From NCBI RefSeq assembly GCF_009017415.1, contig NC_092405.1:2046001-2110000 (forward strand): a stretch of DNA of 64,000 nucleotides. Direction: 5' to 3'. Of the stretch, positions 45,485-56,919 are shown one piece after another. The DNA comes from Aspergillus flavus. Its lineage: Eukaryota > Ascomycota > Eurotiomycetes > Eurotiales > Aspergillaceae. The notes beneath the pieces were generated by a model that worked only from the letters and a program-made list of their open reading frames with translations, was not told the DNA's origin and ran no database searches. The number at the start of each line of letters is the position of its first letter. Position 1 is the stretch's first letter. Position numbers and translations under genes: made by a program.

Positions 45485-46751
45485 ATGTCTGCCGAAGACT
45501 CAGTAGTAAACGGCAAGGCGCCCGCTCAGCCGGGCAGCCACCATGACCGTGGACACTCCGGTCTTGTCAGTGTCCAACCCGCGCGCTTGGCCGATCTGCA
45601 GCCGAGGTATGCGCAGAAGCTCGAGCACGATGCTGAGAACCCGGAGGCTCATGGGTGGTATGCAGGCCTCAGTAAGTTTCCAGTCTTTATCTTCTTATCC
45701 ACCATTTCTACTATTTCCACCATAATCTACATCATTTGAAGTGGTTTCCAGGTAATTTTGAACTTGCGGTGGCTGACCTCTAATGTAGTCCACAGTCTTG
45801 GAGAATGCATTGGATTCCTCGGTGCTATCCCCTGCTGCGTTTGCTGCCCGAACCCCTATAAGCCTGTAGCTCAAGGTGAAGTTGGTCTCGTGTCGAAGTT
45901 TGGACGGTTCGTGAGCCCGTAAACGGAAGCGTGAAGAAAGATGATTGTACTAATTTAGTCTTCAGCTTCGAACGTGCAGTCGACCCTGGCCTTGTTAAAG
46001 TGAACCCCCTGAGTGAGCACTTAACCGCAGTCGATGTGAAGATCCAGATCGTCGAGGTGCCTCGTCAGGTCTGTATGACCAAGGACAATGTCACTTTGAA
46101 CCTGACATCTGTCATCTATTATCAAATCGTCTCGCCCCACAAAGCCGCCTTCGGTATCAGCAATGTACGACAAGCGCTTGTGGAGCGCACTCAGACCACT
46201 TTGCGCCATGTCATCGGAGCGAGAGTCCTGCAGGATGTAATTGAACGCCGCGAGGAAATCGCCCAGTCGACCTCGGAGATCATCGAAGACGTAGCCGCCG
46301 GATGGGGTGTGCAGGTCGAGTCCATGCTAATCAAGGATATCATTTTCAGCGATGATTTGCAGGATTCGCTTTCGATGGCGGCTCAGTCTAAGCGAATTGG
46401 TGAGAGTAAGGTCATTGCCGCTCGCGCCGAAGTCGAATCGGCCAAGTTGATGCGTCAGGTATGTCTTCTTTGTATATTATATATTGGTGAGTAAGAGCTA
46501 ACCTTCACCTCTAGGCCGCTGATATTCTTTCCTCTGCTCCTGCTATGCAAATCCGGTACCTCGAGGCGATGCAGGCGATGGCCAAGACAGCAAACAGCAA
46601 AGTCATATTCTTGCCCGCCATGAATCAAACCGTGCAGCAACAACTTGCAGCGGCCGACAATGCCGGCGAGGGACCAAGCCGCTATGGAACTGGCAATGTC
46701 GACGACGGTTTTCAGCGCGCTATGAACGCACGGGTGGTCGAGAATATCTGA
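45485..46751 (+). CDS. Stomatin-family SPFH-domain protein
   Basis: SPFH/band-7 membrane scaffolding protein of the stomatin/podocin group. Exons 45485-45671, 45789-45906, 45966-46458, 46515-46751 sum to 344 aa. A hydrophilic N-terminus of about 60 residues leads to a hairpin-like hydrophobic segment with clustered Cys (FLGAIPCCVCCPNPYK), likely palmitoylated, then the SPFH domain (GLVSKFGRFERAVDPGLVKVNP, TKDNVTLNLTSVIYYQI) and a coiled C-terminus (SESKVIAARAEVESA-type helix). Intron 2 requires an unusual GTTCGT donor (45907) to yield GRFERAVDPG. Fungi usually have StoA- and StoB-type paralogues; which this is cannot be settled here. Confidence 0.93.
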
Positions 46752-47348
46752 AGAACGAATCCTCCCAAATCCTGAAATATACGAGATGACTGATTTTGAA
46801 CGACATACGGTAATTCTGACTGAATACTTTAAACTGCGTGTTTTATATTTATGAGGCCTTTCGCAGACAGTTTCGCGGCTTTCTATACCTCCTAATCTTG
46901 GTTTTTTTTTGTTGTTTGAATGGACTGACGATACCCATCCTCTTCCCTGTCTCTGCTTGGGTGAAGATTGAGCTTGCTTGTGTGATAATCAGATATAGTG
47001 TGCTATTCATTGTCAATAATTGAAATATCTCTCTTTGAGCCTGGTCATCGTCTAGTCCTTAGGTAATTCAAGAAATAATATATTGATTTCTGGCCTCATG
47101 TTTCCACACAAAATGTAAGCAATGGGACGACTAAGGTCCAAGGCGGTGAATCCATTTCGTGGGCGCAGGACATCGCATTGCCGAAGGTCTGGCCAACAGG
47201 CTACCGCTCCCCACTGTCTTATACTATAGCTACAAACCGTCATTATCCAATTTGAAGACCGATAACCTTGAATTAGCTCATGCTATAGAACTCTACAGGG
47301 CAATCCTGCCCCTCAATGCCTCCGCAAAGGCGCTCCTTACGCAAATAA
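46752..47348. other. Intergenic, 0.6 kb
   Basis: 3' flank of the stomatin gene and promoter of the next gene. T-rich stretch at about 46900-46915. Nothing else seen. Confidence 0.5.
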
Positions 47349-48380
47349 ATGGCCCCATCACAGAATCCCGGACCAGCTCGCGCAGCTGCCCGAACACCCA
47401 TCTCACGACCTTCGTTCGACATTACGCCCGACTTCACCGACCCATCCTTTGACCCCGCCGAATTCCTAAATGATGTTCTCCCTCCGCTGACGCTGGCGTC
47501 GCCGCAATCCTATACCCCCCGGGGCTCGACGGCCGTTTCCCTTGCCGAGTTATCGACCCAAGTGCAGTCGATCCTTACGCAGATAAACGCCCAGAACGTT
47601 CGACTCTCCAATAATCTGACTCAGCTGACCGATGAAATCTTACGGAGTGGCAATCGCCTCGCCTACGAAGTTGAAGTGCTGCGCGGCGAAGCAATCGGGT
47701 TGTCCGAGACCCTGACGGAAACCTTACGAGATGATATTGCTAGGTTCGTTCCGGATACGGTAGAATCGAACCGGGAGGGCAATCTGGAATCAGAAGACGA
47801 CGGAGAAGAGACGCAGGCAGCGGACAATCGAGAGGAGACTGTCCAGGATCCCGATTTTATCAGGAAGCTACGGACCTTGAACCAAGTACGAGCTCGCCTG
47901 GAAGAAGTTGTTCAGACTTTTGGAGATTCTATGGAATGGCCGTTGCCGCCCTCTGAGACTTCCCTGACGTCGTCGTTTATCTCCGTTTCTGCTCCAGAAC
48001 CAGGCTCAGAAGCTCAGAGTCAAGAGGAGAAGGGCCAGGAGGTTGCGAAGAAGCTGCGCACCGAAGTGACAGAGCTTCTCGATAGCAATGGTGGAGGGGA
48101 AGAAGGATTGGAGGCTGCTACGAGGCGGGTTGAGGCTCTACGAGTGCTGGCGACCGTATGGAAAGGAACCGCAGAAGAGAAGGCGCGGACGAGATTTGTG
48201 GACGGATTGGCGAAGATGATCGATGACCGGCGGCGGGCGCTGGAGAACCAGGGTAAAATCAACTCATCTCAGCAACAGGGGAAGCCGCCAGTTGGCCATC
48301 GGCGCCAGGAAAGTGAAGGACCGGGAGGTGGTATCTTCAAAAACCTGCAGCGACTACGGGAGGAGATCTACCTTGAATGA
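47349..48380 (+). CDS. Probable COG complex subunit 7 (Golgi tethering), N-terminal type
   Basis: Intronless, 343 aa. The N-terminus reads DPSFDPAEFLNDVLPPL, followed by long amphipathic helices (QSILTQINAQNVRLSNNLTQL, LAYEVEVLRGEAIGLSETL) and FIRKLRTLNQVRARLEEV. This matches the layout of fungal proteins annotated as Cog7, a lobe-B subunit of the conserved oligomeric Golgi complex that tethers retrograde vesicles. The remainder is charged and partly disordered, ending GGIFKNLQRLREEIYLE. The protein is much shorter than animal COG7 (about 770 aa), as usual for fungal versions. Assignment by helix pattern and recalled similarity. Confidence 0.55.
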   Translation: MAPSQNPGPARAAARTPISRPSFDITPDFTDPSFDPAEFLNDVLPPLTLASPQSYTPRGSTAVSLAELSTQVQSILTQINAQNVRLSNNLTQLTDEILRSGNRLAYEVEVLRGEAIGLSETLTETLRDDIARFVPDTVESNREGNLESEDDGEETQAADNREETVQDPDFIRKLRTLNQVRARLEEVVQTFGDSMEWPLPPSETSLTSSFISVSAPEPGSEAQSQEEKGQEVAKKLRTEVTELLDSNGGGEEGLEAATRRVEALRVLATVWKGTAEEKARTRFVDGLAKMIDDRRRALENQGKINSSQQQGKPPVGHRRQESEGPGGGIFKNLQRLREEIYLE

Positions 48381-49146
48381 TACGTTGCATATCTGGGATG
48401 TGTATATAGTAATAGACTAGAAACGTTTCATGTCTGTGCCCGAGATATCTGTAATGATGCGTACATACATGAAACGGGCCAAGACCGGGGATGAGATATA
48501 TTGATGACGCGGCCGATTGTGAGTTAAGATCGGGCGTAAGGCTTCATTATCAGTTGTCATTCTTGGCAAATCGACCATTGCAAGTCCCGTGGGAATTTCT
48601 GTCCAGGTTTCGGTATCCTGTTCAGGTGGATAAATATTGCGGGCTAGACTTCAGTCAAGAGCCGTGGGGGAGATAAACTCCTGTCGCACGCGGAAAATGC
48701 GAATGGGTCCCCACTGCCTACGTAAATCACCCCCCAAACTCGTCGCAATCCATCGCTTGTTGCAACGTACGCTTCTTTAAACTTCAGGGCATACAACTCC
48801 AATCCACTTCCTCTTCTTCAGTTGACAGTCTGCCACCCTGAGTTTAGCGGCTGTAACGCCCGATATAATTCTCTGGTTCTTTCACCATCTTGTCGTCATT
48901 ATCCCCGACTGCATACTTTTAATGCGCCGACACGATATGGCATCTGGTTGTTGTCATTGAGTTCCCATCACTCTGATTAGATGTCTTACTGCAGGAATGC
49001 TTATCTTCCGGTGATCCCAACCACGTTCGCTGAACGCTGAACTCAGTCTCGTACGATCAGCAGGACTGACGTCTCCTGGACTGCCTGTCCTAACTCAAGG
49101 ACTTTGTCTCAATCGAAGGCTCAACACATACTTCGGCGCCCTTAGA
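48381..49146. other. Intergenic, 0.77 kb
   Basis: Promoter of the glycosyltransferase-like gene; CT-rich before its ATG. No gene seen. Confidence 0.5.
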
Positions 49147-51010
49147 ATGGCTACTCTGGGGGTTCCCAATGGCCCCTGGGCCGACCGGTATCATTTGGCG
49201 CGATCTACGATAACGACGCACCTACAGCAGCTTTACCATTTTAGACCGAGGGCTCGACCGACGAGAACTCTGTTCCTCACAGTCGCAGCATTCCTGCTCT
49301 TCATTGTCCTTCTGTCGCATTCTCCCACTGAGGTGAGCTATTGCGGAATGAGTACCTTAGCATACAGACTAACCAATGTTCCTTCTGTAGCCAGCCGTCA
49401 ATTACTGGTTAAAATATCCATCGTATCGTTCATCTCGAGATCGCCCCGAAGACCTACAAATCGTTCAAACGGGGAGACCTACCCTCACCAGAAATGATAC
49501 GCTTCCAGGCAGTCTCCAGAAAAATAACCCCTCATTCCACCTTGTCATTCCCGCAAAGAGCAAATCCCCCGCTCTTTGTCGCATGTTGACATCCGCCATG
49601 ATCCTGAACTATCCGCCACCAACGCTGATTAATTATGGCAAAAAACTTCCCGAAGGAGCTAAAGAATATGATGTTATGAAGGACCGGATCACTGGCATAT
49701 ATGAATTCCTCGATAAGACACGCCACGTTCAAGACAATGACTTCGTCCTTATCGCCGACGGTACAGACTTCTTCTTCCAATTGCCCCCAGATGTGTTGAT
49801 CCAACGATTCCAAAAGCTTCTGAAGGAGAACAATGCGAAGCTGCAACAAAAGTATGGCCTGGTGATGGTGGAAAAGGCCTTTGAACAGACTCCTCCGGAG
49901 ACAGTGCAAAAGTATACACAGAGAGTTCTATTTAGCGCCAGCAAAGAATGTTGCCCTGGCCTCTCTCATGATGCAGGATGTGTTGCAGCACCGGAGTCCA
50001 GCCTCCCCCCTGACATTTATGGGTGGAAGACCGACCGCTACCCGGACGGCACCCTTACTCGACCGCGGTGGATCAAGCCAGGCGCAGTGATCGGCCAAGT
50101 CGCAGATCTGAAGGCAATTTATGCTGAGATACTGCGCTTCGTTGAACACAACCACAATGCGCAAGGGGACTATGTCGCCCTGACCCAATTATTCGGACGA
50201 CAAGAGTACGTCCGGGAACTGGAAAGGCGCAGAACTTCTAACCCATTCATGGAATGGATGTATACACAGATCGGCATTTCCGAAGCCTCGAATCTTACAG
50301 GGCTGAATCCGCGCTTGGAGACCGGACGCCGGTACGAGTACGGTATTGGCGTTGACTATGAATCCCAGCTTTTCTTTAACATGTGGAATTCCAAGAACGA
50401 CGTGGAATGGTTACAGTACAACAATGTCTCCAAGACATCCTCCGTCCAGATGCAGCATGGCGTCCCACGGGAGAGGCGCCTTTTGCTTCCCGAGGATCTC
50501 AATCCCGAGCAAGTCAGCAATCCATTTATCCAGCCCAAGGTTGGCAAAGATGAGCCTCTCACCCCCCCTTACAATGCTACGCTGGACGCCCTCCCAAACC
50601 CCCAGCACCGTTCATGGCACAATCTCCCCCTGCTGACCAATGTCCACTCGGCCACGGTCCCTGCCCTGGTTCGCCTGGACGGAGACCCAAAGCTGCGAGA
50701 TACGTGGTGGTCCAAGATGTGGTATTACCCCTGGGCACGAGCTCTTCTCCGCAAGTATGTGCGCTCCCCAAGTGGGTTCGAAGCCGCGCAGTCGGCCTTA
50801 CTAGGAGGCCAAGAGTGGTGGGATCTGCGAGGCGGTAAGGGTGGTATTTGGACCGAGAAAGGCGAGTGGATCGATTACAGCGAAGTCTGCGTGGGCTATG
50901 AACGGGATCTGTTCAATGATGGTTTCGGAAAATGGAGGAGAGAGGACGGAGACTCCGACGAGCCGGTTTATAACCAGTTTGGCCAGTTGATCAAGGGCAA
51001 AGAAGACTGA
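49147..51010 (+). CDS. Type II membrane protein with PLOD-like glycosyltransferase domain
   Basis: Exons 49147-49332 and 49391-51010 sum to 601 aa. A short cytosolic N-terminus with RPRARPTRT precedes one transmembrane anchor (TLFLTVAAFLLFIVLLS, about residues 41-57), the layout of Golgi glycosyltransferases. The luminal part has FHLVIPAKSKSPALCRMLTS, a Rossmann-like start, and DNDFVLIADGTDFFFQLP, where DGTD resembles the DxD metal site of the glycosyltransferase domain shared with procollagen lysyl hydroxylases/galactosyltransferases. A Cys pair occurs in KECCPG. No donor or acceptor can be assigned. The join at the intron gives PTEPAVNYWLKYPSY. Confidence 0.75.
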
Positions 51011-51531
51011 TTGCACTTCATTGTTTTCTTGAATAATACCCGCCGCGCTACAATCGCCAGGTGCTTGCCTGCAACCAAATTTGAGAATGAACGACCACAC
51101 ACCACCTCGTTGTTTCATCGAATGCTGCATCCCCATTTCCATTTTCCTGCACATATTTTCTAATCTGGCTGCCAATGCGACGCGAGCCATCGACCATGTT
51201 CTATGGCATCAATATACATACGATAATCGATTCCGGAATATTCCTAACCGTGCGTTATCAACGCGATGGATCTCGTTGCCTCTAGAATGGATCTATTGAC
51301 ATTCTTGTACGATATTTATTCCCTACAAGTATCCAAGAGATACCCGAAGATACCTACGACATTATCCTATCATTCACATAAAACTAACACCAAAAACCAA
51401 TGGATATCATTTTCATAAACCAAAAAGATAAAAAAAATAGAAAATGTCCAAGTAGATGAACCTACACCCAGCCCCAATCTAACCCATCAAAGAAGAAAAA
51501 TAAACAGCAGAAATAAGAAGAAAAAACCAAC
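51011..51531. other. Convergent 3' region, 0.5 kb
   Basis: A-rich stretch (51380-51530) between the ends of converging genes. No gene recognised. Confidence 0.5.
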
Positions 51532-52493
51532 CTAACCCGCCCCATTCATCGCCTGCCCCCTCCCCAACGTCCCCCGAATAATACCCAAAATAGCCACCAC
51601 ATCCTCATCACTAAACCGCTCCTCCCTCTCCTCAATAACAGTATCCAACAGCGCAAGCGCCCCATAATCCTCCTCCCCAAGTTCTCCCTCCCCTTCAGCA
51701 ACCCCCTCCCCATTCACATCAACATCCATCCCATCTCCATTCCCATTAACAACCTCCCCATCTCCCTCCCCAGCTTCCCCTTCGCCTTCCTCTTCCTGCC
51801 CATCCTCACCCGCTCCCGCGGGCGCATCCTGCATCCCCACACCCAGATTAACAATCATCAATACCTCGCCCTTCGTTAACCCGTAAGGCTGTAATTGGGT
51901 AATCAGGTCGCGAAGCGCGATGTCCATGGGTGTCGGTGCGTTGGATTGGATGAGTGGGAGGGCCGGGGTATCGGTTTGGGATTGCGATTGGGCTAGTTGT
52001 TGGAGTTGTTCGGGGCTTTGGTGGGTGTATTTTGGGTATTTGTAGAGGTGGGGTGAGAGGCGGGAGGCATAATTGTGGATCTGGTTGGTAGAGTTGGTTA
52101 GCTTTCCGTCTCTCTCCTTGAATATATATATACATATATGTATCTCTCTCTGTCTGTCTCTTGGGGACATTGAGTTGGTGGATTGGTGTGGCGAGAGAGA
52201 GATTGTTTCGTGGTTCTTTTGTAGGTAGGAGATGGTGTGTGTTCCAGTGAAGATGGACTTGAGAAGGGTATGTACCTCTTTAACAACGGTATTGTGGTCT
52301 CGTAGGTCTGGGCTTGGGACCCAGTGTCGGAGGTTTGGGGGTGGGTTTGGTGGTCGGCGTGGTGGGTTTGCTGTTAGGTAGGCTAGGACCTCGATGTTGG
52401 TGAGGACTGCCGATTGGGGGTCGATTACCTGCAGTTTTATTGTTAGGTTTGCTGTGATAATTTCGGGGCTAGGGATTGGAAGCGTACCCTCAT
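51532..52493 (-). CDS. rpc17: RNA polymerase III subunit Rpc17/Rpc9
   Basis: Rpb4-like stalk subunit of RNA polymerase III (yeast Rpc17, human CRCP/RPC9) that pairs with Rpc25 for initiation. Exons 52493-52488 (6 nt, MR), 52428-52276, 52080-51532 sum to 235 aa. Start MRVIDPQSAVLTNIEVLAYL matches the family, followed by WVPSPDLRDHNTVVKE joined to IHNYASRLSPHLYKYP; the HRDC-like core LRDLITQLQPYGLTKGEVLMIVNL comes next, then a Gly/Glu-rich insert and a last helix (FSDEDVVAILGIIRGTL). Longer than yeast (161 aa) because of the acidic insert. The second intron (52081-52275, 195 nt) has no stop in frame; excising it gives the conserved KEIHNY. Confidence 0.87.
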
Positions 52494-53308
52494 TGTTTAT
52501 GTGCGTTCGGTGCGTTTGGGGTTTCTTTTATGCAATGTGTATTGCAGTGAAAATGTGAGGGGAATGGGAAAATTGAAGAGATATTGACGGCAGAATTGGG
52601 CGGTGTGGTTATGCTATGTATGATTCCGCCTTTCGGGCGTCTGCTTAGGGATATTCGGTATGTAGATCAGAAATACTAAACAGCATTTTGGAAATGTAAT
52701 ATTTGATTCATTGTATGCTACATGTCTACTGGGCGGGATAGGATAGCATAAAGAGACAGAAAACCCGGCCAGTAAAGTCAACAGCTGGATGCGATATGCA
52801 TGGTTTAATGCAGGCAGAGGCGCTACGGCCCTTGATAAGCTCCAATTCCACAATCTGGAGATAGAGACTGTCTTATGCTCGGCACCGTGGATGAAGTTTC
52901 TATCGGCCCATTGTAGTGCACAGCAAATTGCTGTTATGTCAGAGAGACGAGAGTCAACTTTCATCTTGACCATCTGTCGATGAATTCCTGGTCTCTTCTC
53001 CTATCTGTTTGTGGACAAGTTCACATTGCCATCATACGTTTTGAACTGGCCCACTGCTGTTAAAGATGTGTGAATAGGGCATTCCAAGGGTTCATACAGG
53101 ACTCAATAGGAAAATATTGCAATACATACCGCACAGACGGATTATGAACTACACCGGGCAAGAGCATTCGAGGCTTCCTAATACTCGTTTGTTCATATCA
53201 TGTGAGACTCGATAGCTTAGATTTGACTGTCACTCAGAAGCGATCGTCAAACTATCATAGTGTCATGTGCATATTTTGCGCATTGAAACGCGCTAGCACG
53301 ATGTATGA
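52494..53308. other. Intergenic, 0.8 kb
   Basis: Promoter of rpc17 and 3' flank of the Zn2Cys6 regulator. A 119-codon frame on the minus strand (52614-52973) has no family features and is not called. Confidence 0.5.
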
Positions 53309-55420
53309 TCACTGGTTTGCAGCCCTGTATAGCGACTGTCTTGCCAAGAAGACCAATCTTTGGATGAAAGGCTCAGTGAGATAGAACGGAGGAAAGCAAC
53401 TCGCCTCTTGGTTATCTCGATTACGTTCAGTGAATATACCTGCGGTCTCCTCTATGATCTGCAGGTCTTCTTCGGAAGTTGGCGCGGGAGGAACGGTGGT
53501 AATCAGTTGCCAAAAGAGAGAGATTACTGCAGTAAGCAGAAATTGAGCATAAATCCTGTCACAAAGAGGGCATCCAAAGTCAGTCGAACATACACGTCCA
53601 ATTAAAAAGGTCATACCAACCAAAAGGTTTCAGGCATAATAAGGTGGCGCACTCGACTGAGGTAGAGTAAAGTGGACCGTGCTGACTGGTGGCATATCTC
53701 CATACTGGATGGTAGTAAGGACCAGCTCTGGGGTGATGCTATACCCCCGTTATTGCTTGCCCCATGAATCTTTGCTAAACAGTAGTAGTACTCTAGATGT
53801 ATGTTCACGCCCCGTAAACTTAGATCGTGAAGTAAAGAGTCAGGCACGCTCCGGTCTAAGACGTCTTCCGGTTGACACGTAACTGGAAAGTTCGATTTGA
53901 TGTCGCTCAGCTCCTGATCCAGTTCACGGATGTATTGAATCCGCCTTGCTTCAGGCTGGGCTATACCATGGTCAGAGTACAGCAAATGTTGTATTTTGGA
54001 TTTTATGAGGGCAAGGCGGAGGTCTGATGGGAAGAGAAGCTCCTTCGTTGATAAAGGTTCTGGAAAAAACGACCGATCAGAGGAAGTCGATACATAAGCG
54101 GCAGGCAGATATAGGTCACAGTCGGCATCGTTGATCAAAGGAGTCTTGCATTCTCGAAGCGACATTTCTTTGTCGATGCCGTAGCACAGCCAAAACAGAG
54201 CTCGCACGTGTTGGCGGTGCTGACTCTGTTCTAGTGTCTCTTCAGGGGGTGCCCTGTTTCGGTTGGCTCCCATATTATACAGCATTCGTGTAGCCATGGC
54301 AAGTAGGATTCCTGCCGGCCGCGGTTGACCAAGGGGAGCAATGTATAGGGCCTGCGATGTTAGAGATATGTCTAGATCCCAGGGCCGCCAGAGCCACTTA
54401 CTAACAAAATAAGAGCTTCAAGGCTTCGTAGATTGGCATTGTCTATCATTAATTCAGGTAACAAAGTCAGCACTGCTTGCACGTATGCATCAGGGTCGGC
54501 ATCAGCAAAAGCCATGTCATCCCCGCGGATTCGGGTGACCAGAGCCGTTAATGCAACCAGACAGGCGTAGTTAGCAGGACTTGTTGTGATGTCGGGATTG
54601 CCAAGGGCTTTTGGATCGAGATGGAGGGGTGTATTTTCAATATCGACAGCTGGGAAGATGGAATAGAGTCTGTTTTTCGAAAAGTACTCAATTGAACGCT
54701 GGATTAGAGACCGCGGTGGCCATTTTGGAACAATGGTCCTCGTTGAATGTGTTGGATACTGCAGTTTGAACGATTGGGCTAGTTGATTTAAGAAATCTTC
54801 AATGTTGAGAACGAACCCCGTCCGTTCGTAAACGGTAGAGGAGAAGCTTGGGGTCAGAGCAAAAGGAGCGGCGCGGGGACCGCAGAACCCTAGATGCCAC
54901 CGAAAGTTTGAGAGCGCTGCATCGAAGCTGTATGATTCAAGTAGGTAGGTGGTGGCTGACCACGAACTGAGGAACTGGTGGGGGATCTCAAGAGGACTGC
55001 TTCCGCTTGAAAGAGCTTTGGGAGGCGTATATTGGTCCGAATTCAGACGGTTCTCTCGCTCTGCCTTCAGTGCTTCTTCCAGATGTCGTACTCTAGCTTT
55101 CGCATCGGCCAGCTCTCTATGACATGGTTAGTTGAGTTAATTGAGAGGGTAGCTGCTTGTAACCTACTCGCGGACGCTTTTCCGTTGTTGCGCTGTCGGG
55201 GTGAAAGTGCAAGGCACCCCTGCCAGGGTACATGTTTCGCAGGCTGGTTTCGCTCTGTCACAGCCAATCTGTTAGGCATAATGGAAAAAAGGTCAATGAT
55301 TAGTGATTCTAGTTTTATTACCCCACAACTTAGTTGCCGGTTACCTACCCTCCGATGTCGACATAGATCGCAGGCCGTCCGCACTCGTCCACCACGTGAA
55401 GCGACGGCAGATCCGCTCAT
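53309..55420 (-). CDS. Zn2Cys6 transcription factor
   Basis: Fungal binuclear zinc-cluster regulator. Exons 55420-55349, 55268-55168, 55116-54402, 54351-53621, 53555-53309 sum to 621 aa. The cluster is C17-x2-C20-x6-C27-x6-C34-x2-C37-x6-C44, interrupted by an intron after Arg24; position 26 is Gly where Lys is usual (RRIGCD). A short coiled coil follows (LADAKARVRHLEEAL). The middle region matches the fungal-specific transcription factor domain (ALYIAPLGQPRPAGILLAMATRMLYNMG, RALFWLCYGIDKEMSLR). Intron 4 needs a GTTGGT donor at 53620, giving PETFWIYAQFLL. It lies 458 bp from the first of two intradiol dioxygenase genes, so regulation of these is plausible but unproved. Confidence 0.9.
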
Positions 55421-55878
55421 GAAGTTGGCTACTAGATGGGTCTCCTGGTATAATTGAGCAACCTGACAGTTCTGAAATAATGCAGGAACACGAAGAATAT
55501 AATTGACTTTTGCCCGCAGCAGTGGACTGGACAATGAATGGCCTAATAGAGATGGTGGATTTCCCCCGGGTTCTCACCGCAGTGCTGGTCACGAAACCTC
55601 CACATGATAAATTTGGGTTTTAAGCATGACCCACTCCTGTCCACTCCCGTCTTAAATAGTAATAGTAACGACTCACGAGCCGTACCAATTCTAATTCTAT
55701 ACTAAGTCTATTTGGATGAATTAGCCAAGAGAAGCTTACGTAGGAATCACCTTAGATAATTTTTTCTTTTCACAAGCTGGTGTTCCTAAGAGAACCTTTC
55801 CTCTCATCAAGCTTCCTACAAGCCTAACTAACTATTGCACATAACATAAAACCTTGAAGATCCGTTATAGTGTAGACC
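55421..55878. promoter_or_regulatory. Zn2Cys6 gene upstream region / dioxygenase 3' flank
   Basis: 458 bp between the regulator start and the stop of the first intradiol dioxygenase, both on the minus strand. AT-rich; no specific site assigned. Confidence 0.45.
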
Positions 55879-56919
55879 TTATTTCTCAAACGTCTCAATC
55901 GCGGCTGTGTCTACGCCGATAGTGATGTATCCAATCATTCCCTTACTGATGTCCTCACCATCCGCTGGGACGACGGATACAACGGGATTGAATCCTCCAT
56001 CAGTGCCCTCCGGGAATATAGTGTCTTGCGCGTTGGTGGTGCGATTGATTTGAGTGTGTGAGGCGTAAGGCTCCAAGCTCATAACCTTTTGCGAAAGCGC
56101 TTCATCGAAATAGAGCTGTCCCGTGCTTACAGTATTGCCGGAAACAATTGTGCCGTTTCCTCGAACACTCCAGTCAGTGTGCGCTTGAACATGTATATGA
56201 ATAGCACGCTCGACGTAGAATCCTATAGTGCATAGATGTATCAGTATTTGATGGCCGAATATCTATTGCCTCACACTTTGCTAGGTCTCACCTGGGAATA
56301 TGGTCTTAATCTCCATGACCCCATTCTCGTCAGTAGGCCACATTCCCCGCAAGAAGGTAGTATCATCCGTATGGAGATCGGTAACACCAATCTCAAAATC
56401 AGTGATGTTCAGTTCAGCCAGAAGCTTTTCAAACGGAGTATTGGGCGAAAGGTGAGTGAACGAGGAGTAGGATCCAGTTGCATTACAATGCCAGAAGTCG
56501 AGGAGGACATTCGGTAAGGGCTCGCAGGTCGCCATGTCGAGGACCCCCACATCAAGCCACAAAGGCACACCTGCTTGATCCTCCGCCATATCCTGACGCA
56601 GAGTCTGAGAGCGCGGCCAGATGTAGGGGCCCTGGGTTACCTCGGGATTAAGGACACAAGTGTCGTTCTGTATGGTGTCGTAGTAAGGGGCTTCTGTGGT
56701 AATCTCGAAAGTCGTGTTGTGACCCGACCCTTCCCAGCGTTTCTGCATTGCTCTCTTCGCTATGCGGCGTCGATTGAAATCCGCAGCGTGGTTGGCACAC
56801 TGCTTGGCTAGCCCATCGCGCCGCTGAATCTCTGCACGAGGCACGGCATGGTCAGGGCCGGGGTGAGCAATTGCAGTTGTCGCTGCTAGAGCAGCAAAAA
56901 TGAGCTTTGAAACGAACAT
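55879..56919 (-). CDS. Secreted intradiol ring-cleavage dioxygenase, copy 1
   Basis: Fe(III) dioxygenase that opens catechol-type rings between the hydroxyls. Exons 56919-56292 and 56222-55879 give 323 aa. Signal peptide MFVSKLIFAALAATTAIA with mature start HPGPDH. The four iron ligands are visible: Tyr151 in WHCNATGSYS, Tyr212, His218 and His220 in GFYVERAIHIHV, plus Arg215. Conserved PEVTQGPY opens the catalytic domain. Several N-glycosylation sequons (NTT, NDT, NAT, NIT) fit secretion. It differs from intracellular catechol and hydroxyquinol dioxygenases in the signal peptide and the lack of their N-terminal dimer helices. Substrate is unknown. Divergent from a paralogue at 58641. Confidence 0.93.

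Noticed and set aside
47159..47452. 97-codon plus-strand frame overlapping the Cog7-like start
   Set aside because: Overlaps a longer, better gene in another frame and has no features.
52614..52973. 119-codon minus-strand frame
   Set aside because: No start context, domain or conserved-looking sequence; sits in a promoter region.
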